NCBI GenBank assembly: GCA_020342235.1
Contig: CP073214.1
Location: 434,001 to 498,000, forward strand
Origin: Saccharomycopsis phalli
Lineage: Eukaryota; Ascomycota; Saccharomycetes; Ascoideales; Saccharomycopsidaceae
DNA length: 64,000 nucleotides
Direction: 5' to 3'
Under the pieces are notes generated by a model. It was not told the origin of the DNA. It did no database searches and saw only the letters and a list, made by a program, of their open reading frames with translations. Below are positions 58,381 to 64,000 of the stretch, piece by piece. Each line of letters starts with the position of its first letter. The first letter of the stretch is position 1. A program made the position numbers and the translations under genes.

Positions 58381-60536
58381 TGGCAACTATATGCGACAAA
58401 AGAAAATCCGGAGGCTCTATATATATTTTTAATTAGTTTCAATGTGTTGAGGTATGATACGTCAATATTAGGATTTCCAGTAACATGAAGATCGGTGAGA
58501 GCCGTAAGGGACTCCAATTCCCGGCATTGGACGATTCGATTATTGTTCAAATTTAGCAATGTTAATGATTTCAAGTACTTCAAATTTTGAATTGTAGTAA
58601 TTCTATTGTCGTTAAGACTAAGGATCTTCAAGTCTCGTAAGTTCTTCAAATTGTCAATCTCAGAAATCGCATTGTGTGACAAGTCCAATTTCTCAATTGT
58701 AGTTCCAGGTATGTTTTCAATAACAGAAATTTGGTTGCCATTCAATGCAAGAGAACGTAAAGAATTGGGCAAATTCTCTATTTTCTTGATTTGATTGTGA
58801 CTAAGTAAAAGGGTCTGTAGGTTCAGGTTAATGTTTGTAATTCTTCTAATGTAGTTTTTTGATGCGTCAAGATGGATCAAATTGGCCGGCAATTTAGGGA
58901 TCGTAGAAATATTATTCTGTGTCACTGACAAGGCTCTTAAGCTTCCTGTTTCACTGATAGTAGATAACGAGCTAATCTGATTTTTGCTCAAATTGCATGT
59001 ATGAAGGGCGTTGAAAGTTTGACATACTTGATAAATCTTGTTGTTTGTAGCATTTAATTCAACAATACCGGCTGGTAAATTCTTCAATTCCACTAACTTG
59101 TTGTTTGAAATGTTTAATATTTCGAGGTCGTCTAAGCCTTGTAAAGAAACCTGTTCGAGGCTATTGTAAGATAAGTCTAACTTGACCAAACTTTCTGGGA
59201 CTGCGTCTACCGATTTTATTCTGTTTCGCTTGAGATTCAATCTTTTGAAATTCTTAGACTCGCACCCTGGCATATTGATTTGTGATATTAAATTATTCGA
59301 GGCAGATATTTCAACCAAATTTGGCAAGCCATTAAGAATGTCAATGCTGAAAACCATATTGTCTTGTATATTTAACGACCTGAGGCACGTCAAATTTTCT
59401 AAAAAGGTCAATTTTGTGATCTTATTTGAATTCAACTTGAGATACTTCAAACCAGACAAGTGCTGTATTTCAGAAGAAAGTTTGGTTATTTTATTGCTAC
59501 TCAAATCTAGTTCTTGAAGACTATTATTGTGACCTAGATTCTCAATAATTCTGATTTTATTGTCGTTCAAAAGAAGTGTATTTAGATTTGCAAGTCCTGA
59601 TATGTTTCCGGAAATTTCAGATATCTTGTTGCACCCTAAATTCAAAATCTTTAATTCTTTTAACTGAGAAACATTCTCAAGTACTGTTAATAAGTTAAAA
59701 TACAACTCAAGATGTCGCAAGTTAACCTGACAATCCAAGTTCTCGATCTTGTATATCTGGTTTTCATTGAGAAGTAAAGTTTCTAAATTAATCAATTTAT
59801 CCAAATTTTGAATTTTTGTCACTTTATTAAAATTTAAATTTAGGACCTCCAATGTTGGTATATCAATAGTCTCCTGAAGCTGATTTATGCGGTTATCCGC
59901 CAAATTCAAATGTGTGAGTCTAGGAAAATTCTGAGCTGATAGATCAGTGTATTTTGCTATAGCATTGCTGGATAAGTCCAAATATCTCAATGATGGCAAG
60001 GAGGAAAATAGCTTCCCGTCAAAATTTTCAAAATGATACTTTATCGTCAATTTTCGCAAGTTTTTTAAAGCAAGGTCATCAAAATTTGGCATTCCCTTAA
60101 TATCTAACACTTGAAGATTCTCATTATTGATTAATTCTTGGTCATATGTTGACAAGTTGATGATATTTGGATTCAGAATATTTGATACATCGAATCCTTG
60201 GCATCGGACATGTAGATTTTTTAAGCCGGCACTTGTGTTGATCAAGTGATGTAGTCTGCTGCTGTCGAGATTCAACTTGTCCTCAATCGATATTGATTTA
60301 ATATAGGCGCTATACTTTTCAATAGCATGGAGATCTTGACAATTATAACGAATCTCTTGATTTTCTTGAATAAACCCAAGGTTTTCTGAAACTAAATTTA
60401 CCTCACTGTAAAGTATACTGTTCAAGACGTTAGAGATGACCGGATGAGCTATACCACATAGCGTCATTAAGTCATCTAGAGGCAAAAGCTCAAAAATCTT
60501 ATGAATCACTTCATTTGGTAAATACTCAAGTCTCAT
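58377..60536 (-). CDS. F-box protein with a long leucine-rich-repeat array
   Basis: A 719-residue protein. The N-terminus is F-box-like (MRLEYLPNEVIHKIFELLPLDDLMTLCGI). From about residue 150 to the end there is an array of about two dozen 20-22-residue repeats of the SDS22 type (L-x-x-L-x-L-x-x-N-x-I-x-x-I-x-N-L). An SCF substrate adaptor role is plausible. The SDS22-like spacing also resembles PP1 regulators. It is the only ATG start in frame, after an open upstream stretch. No exact orthologue in S. cerevisiae is known to me. Candida-type yeasts contain several such F-box/LRR proteins. Confidence 0.75.
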   Translation of the reverse strand: MRLEYLPNEVIHKIFELLPLDDLMTLCGIAHPVISNVLNSILYSEVNLVSENLGFIQENQEIRYNCQDLHAIEKYSAYIKSISIEDKLNLDSSRLHHLINTSAGLKNLHVRCQGFDVSNILNPNIINLSTYDQELINNENLQVLDIKGMPNFDDLALKNLRKLTIKYHFENFDGKLFSSLPSLRYLDLSSNAIAKYTDLSAQNFPRLTHLNLADNRINQLQETIDIPTLEVLNLNFNKVTKIQNLDKLINLETLLLNENQIYKIENLDCQVNLRHLELYFNLLTVLENVSQLKELKILNLGCNKISEISGNISGLANLNTLLLNDNKIRIIENLGHNNSLQELDLSSNKITKLSSEIQHLSGLKYLKLNSNKITKLTFLENLTCLRSLNIQDNMVFSIDILNGLPNLVEISASNNLISQINMPGCESKNFKRLNLKRNRIKSVDAVPESLVKLDLSYNSLEQVSLQGLDDLEILNISNNKLVELKNLPAGIVELNATNNKIYQVCQTFNALHTCNLSKNQISSLSTISETGSLRALSVTQNNISTIPKLPANLIHLDASKNYIRRITNINLNLQTLLLSHNQIKKIENLPNSLRSLALNGNQISVIENIPGTTIEKLDLSHNAISEIDNLKNLRDLKILSLNDNRITTIQNLKYLKSLTLLNLNNNRIVQCRELESLTALTDLHVTGNPNIDVSYLNTLKLIKNIYRASGFSFVAYSCH

Positions 60537-60890
60537 ATCAAGCACAGAATGATGAAATACTGGATAAGAGTATAAAATAAAAACTTCGGAGAAACTTACA
60601 AACTGTTTCTGCAAAGTCCGAACTATTGCATTGTACCACAGCTCGAACAATGTAAAAGATTTCGTCCAATCAGAATTTTTTACCGTTGGCCACGGGCTAG
60701 CCAAGAAAAAACATATGTCATGTGACAATGGCTACCACTACCCTAATCGAGTAATAGGTCTCACCTTGTGCCAGAACAATTCTGAAACGACATGAATGAA
60801 ACAGAACCCTGGTAAAACCCCATGGCATAAATTGAAATTTTTATTATAGTATTTTTACATTTTAATTGCACGTTATTACTCACTTATACG
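60537..60890. other. Divergent promoter region
   Basis: 354 AT-rich bases between the F-box/LRR gene and the small UPF0057 gene. No feature beyond A/T tracts recognised. Confidence 0.5.
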
Positions 60891-61156
60891 ATGTCGCAAG
60901 TAGACTATCGAAGAAAACCTGAAGAGCCAGATCATGTCAACCTCTGTTGTCACATTGCAATTGCTATACTCCTTCCGCCTCTTGCTGTCTATATTTCAAG
61001 AGGAACCAGAGGATTCAATCTTGTTCTAAGTTTTCTTTTGTGGATATTATTAGGATTTCCAGGAATGGTACACGCTTTGGTATTGGTAAGTAATTTTTTA
61101 TGGACCTTATTTATGTTTCTTTACTAATTTTTTAGATTTTTAGAGACATGAGATAA
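60891..61156 (+). CDS. UPF0057/PMP3-family small membrane protein (spliced)
   Basis: Inferred exons are 60891-61085 and 61136-61156, giving 71 residues. The 50-nt phase-0 intron (GTAAGT ... TTTACTAATTTTTTAG) replaces an unspliced C-terminus with the family ending: ...GFPGMVHALVL followed by IFRDMR. The protein has two hydrophobic segments, HIAIAILLPPLAVYISRG and FNLVLSFLLWILLGFPGMVHALVLIF. PMP3-type proteins modulate plasma-membrane potential and ion tolerance, and some bind phosphoinositides. It is longer at the N-terminus than Pmp3 itself (MSQVDYRRKPEEPDHVNLCC) with a Cys pair, closer to Sna2. A second family member lies 2.5 kb away. Confidence 0.85.
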
Positions 61157-61315
61157 GTTATGGGACGGATAGGGATAATGTGGGCATGATATTTTGCTAG
61201 ACAACAGTTATAGAGAACTTGATTTTGAAATAAGTAAAGTAAATCATTTTTGCATTTGTTTTGTAGTGTAAATGGTCAAAAGTCAGTTGTAGAACCGTAG
61301 TTTACGTCAGGCGCA

Positions 61316-62896
61316 ATGGAATATAGCCTTACATATGGCGAGTGCAAACGAAAAATACTTTCCGTTCGTCCAGTAATACCACCCTCAAACTGGCGAGTAC
61401 GAAAATTAGCACATGAGAATTTTTTCAGGAACATTACAAGGACAGAAACGTACGATATGTTAAAGATTAGACTTCGCCGATTCAGTTGTTACCCCAGATT
61501 AAGAGATTTGACTCCACTTGCGGAGTACGAGCGCTTGGTGGGTTTGGGAAGGTTAAAGGACGATGAATACCAAAAAGGGATCATCAGCAATCTCTCGGAG
61601 TTACACAAAGAGTTGCAAACATACAAACCTCCAAAGGTGAAAATTCCCAGCTTTGATGTAGTTGCGACTACACCTAAAAATACTAGACCTGGATTTTTCA
61701 GCTCGCTCTTCAAAGGACAGGAACCTCCACAGGACTACTCTAAAATCCCAAAAGGTATATATTTATGGGGCGATGTGGGTTGCGGTAAAACGATGTTGAT
61801 GGATATTTTTTATAGTACTGTGCCGAAGCATTTGCACAAGCAGCGAATTCACTTTCATCAATTTATGCAAAACCTTCATAAGCGGTCACACCAGTTAATG
61901 ATCAAACACGGGAAACACGACATCGACCCCATTCCGATATTAGCCGCGGAAATAGCCAAGTCCGCCACAGTACTCTGTTTTGACGAATTTCAAGTCACCG
62001 ATATCGCTGACGCGATGATGCTTCGCCGATTGGTCCAGACTACACTTTCACCTAGTCACGGGCTCATACTATTTGCAACGTCGAACCGAGAGCCGAATGA
62101 CTTGTACATTAACGGTATTCAGAGAGACTCGTTTATTCCTGCAATAAAATTACTTGAAACGAGAACCAGAGTGGTTCATTTAAACTCTCCAATAGACTAC
62201 CGTCGAGTAGAGAAGCCGGTATCGTCAGTCTACTTTTCTCCAGTTGCAGGAAAAACATATTCCGAATCAAAAACTGACCGACAGGAACACATTGACCAGT
62301 GGTTCAAATATTTTACCCAGAAAGATAACCATGACGTGATATTGAACGATCGGATCAAGATATGGGGAAGAGACTTGGTGGTTCCGATTGGCATTCCAAA
62401 CATCATTGCGCAATTCACTTTTGAGGAGTTGTGTGCACGTCCGTTGAGTGCTGGAGATTATTTGGCATTGACAAGTCACTACAAGAGTTTTATAATCACC
62501 GATATTCCATACTTAACTATTAATGTTAGAGACCAGATACGAAGATTTATTACCTTTCTAGACGCTGCCTACAATAACCACTGCAAATTGGCGACTACTG
62601 GTGCCGACCAGTTCAGTCGTTTATTTGTTGAACCGAAGTATTTGCAGGATAATTACACGTTAAAGAAAGATATCGAAATAACAGATGATACTGACCACCA
62701 GAGCCCGGAGGATAAACAAAGAACACAGAATTTAGAACACGAGATAAAGAGAAAATTAGGAGACAAGATAGACCAGTCATTATTAGACCAGGGTAGCAAA
62801 ATGTTTCTGGTAGACGAGGAGAGGTTTGCATTCGTCCGTGCCTTGTCCAGATTGGCGCAGATGAGTACAACTGACTGGATAAAGTACGGATATTGA
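61316..62896 (+). CDS. AFG1: Mitochondrial AAA-type ATPase Afg1 (LACE1)
   Basis: A 526-residue protein. Walker A is GDVGCGKTM (152-160) after KGIYLWG. Walker B is VLCFDEFQVTDIADAMML, then LFATSNREPNDLY (sensor-like). The C-terminal FAFVRALSRLAQM is the family signature. LACE1/Afg1 acts in the mitochondrial matrix in protein quality control of the respiratory chain. The second ATG (61457) begins MLKIRLRRFSCYPRLRDL, a better mitochondrial presequence than the annotated first 47 residues, so the true start may be there. A CTG codon at 62807 lies where relatives tend to have Ala/Ser/Thr. Confidence 0.92.
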   Translation: MEYSLTYGECKRKILSVRPVIPPSNWRVRKLAHENFFRNITRTETYDMLKIRLRRFSCYPRLRDLTPLAEYERLVGLGRLKDDEYQKGIISNLSELHKELQTYKPPKVKIPSFDVVATTPKNTRPGFFSSLFKGQEPPQDYSKIPKGIYLWGDVGCGKTMLMDIFYSTVPKHLHKQRIHFHQFMQNLHKRSHQLMIKHGKHDIDPIPILAAEIAKSATVLCFDEFQVTDIADAMMLRRLVQTTLSPSHGLILFATSNREPNDLYINGIQRDSFIPAIKLLETRTRVVHLNSPIDYRRVEKPVSSVYFSPVAGKTYSESKTDRQEHIDQWFKYFTQKDNHDVILNDRIKIWGRDLVVPIGIPNIIAQFTFEELCARPLSAGDYLALTSHYKSFIITDIPYLTINVRDQIRRFITFLDAAYNNHCKLATTGADQFSRLFVEPKYLQDNYTLKKDIEITDDTDHQSPEDKQRTQNLEHEIKRKLGDKIDQSLLDQGSKMFLVDEERFAFVRALSRLAQMSTTDWIKYGY

Positions 62897-63690
62897 TAGA
62901 TCACCAATACATAATTTCCCGGTACCGTAGTTCATGATCTTATAGTCACGGATTTTATGAAATATTCACGGTTGTAAGTGGTTCAATGTGATTACACTGA
63001 CATGTGACAAAGAATATCGGCCTTAGTAATAGGGTGCACATCATTCGAAACTATGTTTTGAGTAGCGGTCCTAAAAAAGACTACACCCTTTAAAACAAAC
63101 CGTATTAGCTGTATAAACCAAAATTGTCTATTGGTGGCTATTCCATATACTTTTATGAATTAGCTACCTCAATATTACAACAGAGCCTAACATGCACCAG
63201 TTACGCAGTCTATTGAAACCCGACCAACGCCTATAAGTGTATTAATCCACATGGCCAGTTTTATTACTAATATCGACAACAGAAAAAGACCCGGCTCAAA
63301 ACAAGAGCGGATACAGCTGGTTTATCTAAGGACACCAGAAAATATGATTACATTGGAAGAGCCGCAAGGGCCGATGTTTTCAAAAAGTTAGCAGCAATTC
63401 TGTCAATGCAATGGCCAGTACTAAGCTTATTATCCACCACAAGAATCACATAGCTTCTTGAAGTGAGTAGACAAGTAGCCAAAAAGCGGCTATTTCCGGC
63501 TTCCCATCAGCGAGTCATTTACAACAATGAGTCAAAATTTTAGTTAATGAAATACACGGCGTCCACAGAATAGTAGCATCACTAATACCTTGGGATTCAA
63601 CGCACCGACACTATAATGCTTCAAGTTACCCGACTCACATGCCATTGGAGCTGAAATTTCATTAGTAATCTGATATATACAACAATTTAA
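62897..63690. other. Intergenic region upstream of COX17
   Basis: 794 bases. A 46-codon frame (63251-63391) with no recognisable content is the longest candidate. No tRNA, repeat or splice pattern was seen. Confidence 0.5.
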
Positions 63691-63864
63691 ATGGCGGAAC
63701 CTGCTGCTTGCGAAATCAACAAACCAAAGCCTTGCTGTGTTTGTAAAGAAGAGAAATCCGTAAGGGATGAATGTCTATTGATAAATGGGCAGGACTCGGG
63801 CAAGTGTGACTCTTTAATCAGCTCCTACAAGACTTGCATGAAGGGCTATGGATTTAGCATCTAG
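63691..63864 (+). CDS. COX17: Mitochondrial copper chaperone Cox17
   Basis: A 57-residue protein, MAEPAACEINKPKPCCVCKEE. The copper site CCxC is C15-C16-x-C18. The twin CX9C coiled-coil helix-coiled-coil motif is C18-X9-C28 and C39-X9-C49, followed by GYGFSI. This combination is specific to Cox17. It hands Cu(I) to Sco1/Cox11 in the intermembrane space for cytochrome c oxidase assembly, and is imported through Mia40. S. cerevisiae Cox17 is 69 residues, mainly longer at the N-terminus. Confidence 0.96.
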   Translation: MAEPAACEINKPKPCCVCKEEKSVRDECLLINGQDSGKCDSLISSYKTCMKGYGFSI

Positions 63865-64000
63865 AGGATTATTCTTTGTCAATAGGCACCAGTGTAAATA
63901 GGGTATTCTTACTATACCATGACCATAAATAGAATCAAAATACGTTTCATTATAAATGGCACACATTCTTAGTGTAAGCGAATGCATAATCGTGTAGTCT

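Noticed and set aside
63251-63391. 46-codon frame upstream of COX17
   Set aside because: Polar sequence without a recognisable motif in a gap of nearly 800 bases; probably chance.

Overview
This window is nuclear DNA from a budding yeast, most likely of the CUG-Ser1 clade (Debaryomyces/Candida-type yeasts). Four things point there. The gene set is compact and yeast-like, with intergenic gaps of a few hundred bases. There is an NDUFS6-type complex I subunit, which Saccharomyces lacks. There is a two-finger Sfu1-type iron GATA factor. In conserved enzymes (DLD2-like, AFG1-like), CTG codons fall where relatives carry Ser, Thr or Ala, so CTG should be read as serine. No rRNA genes, CRISPR arrays or bacterial features are seen.

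Layout: 0-6.5 kb holds the tail of a dysferlin-domain peroxisomal protein, SFU1, VMA11 (start codon split by an intron), RVB2 and ENV7 (divergent) and a spliced SRA1-like gene. 6.5-14.9 kb holds SUI3, an AIR1/2-type zinc-knuckle gene, a CSN4-like PCI protein, a spliced Pex11-like membrane protein, a complex I subunit, BCY1, MRPL49, SEC28 and an NSL1-like gene. 15-31.9 kb holds a Mnn4-type mannosylphosphate gene, an orphan, UTP7, RPN2, a three-exon ECM4, SSK1, RAD52, HEM4 and PHO81. 32-46.5 kb holds another orphan, a MAM3-like CNNM protein, a SKG6/TOS2-like protein, IMP3, MRPL6, MRPL9, a four-exon YGR210C-type GTPase with an 8-nt exon, SER33-like, DLD2-like and an allantoate-permease-family transporter. 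47-51 kb holds IZH3, ESF2, SQT1 and a tRNA-Gly(GCC). A Ty3/gypsy element (51232-56801) sits just upstream of that tRNA. 57-64 kb holds two UPF0057 genes on either side of an F-box/LRR gene, then AFG1 and COX17.

The genes are ordinary housekeeping ones. Several feed shared processes: ribosome assembly (UTP7, IMP3, ESF2, SQT1), mitochondrial translation and respiration (MRPL49, MRPL6, MRPL9, NDUFS6, COX17, AFG1), signalling (BCY1, SSK1, PHO81) and proteostasis (RPN2, CSN4-like). Nine introns were inferred, all 40-50 nt long. The most unusual observations are the 8-nt microexon, the split start codon, a precise tRNA-targeted Ty3-type insertion, a 53-bp tandem duplication joining the HEM4 and PHO81 3' ends, and a hairpin-rich 170-bp intergenic island. 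No wholly new multi-gene system was found.
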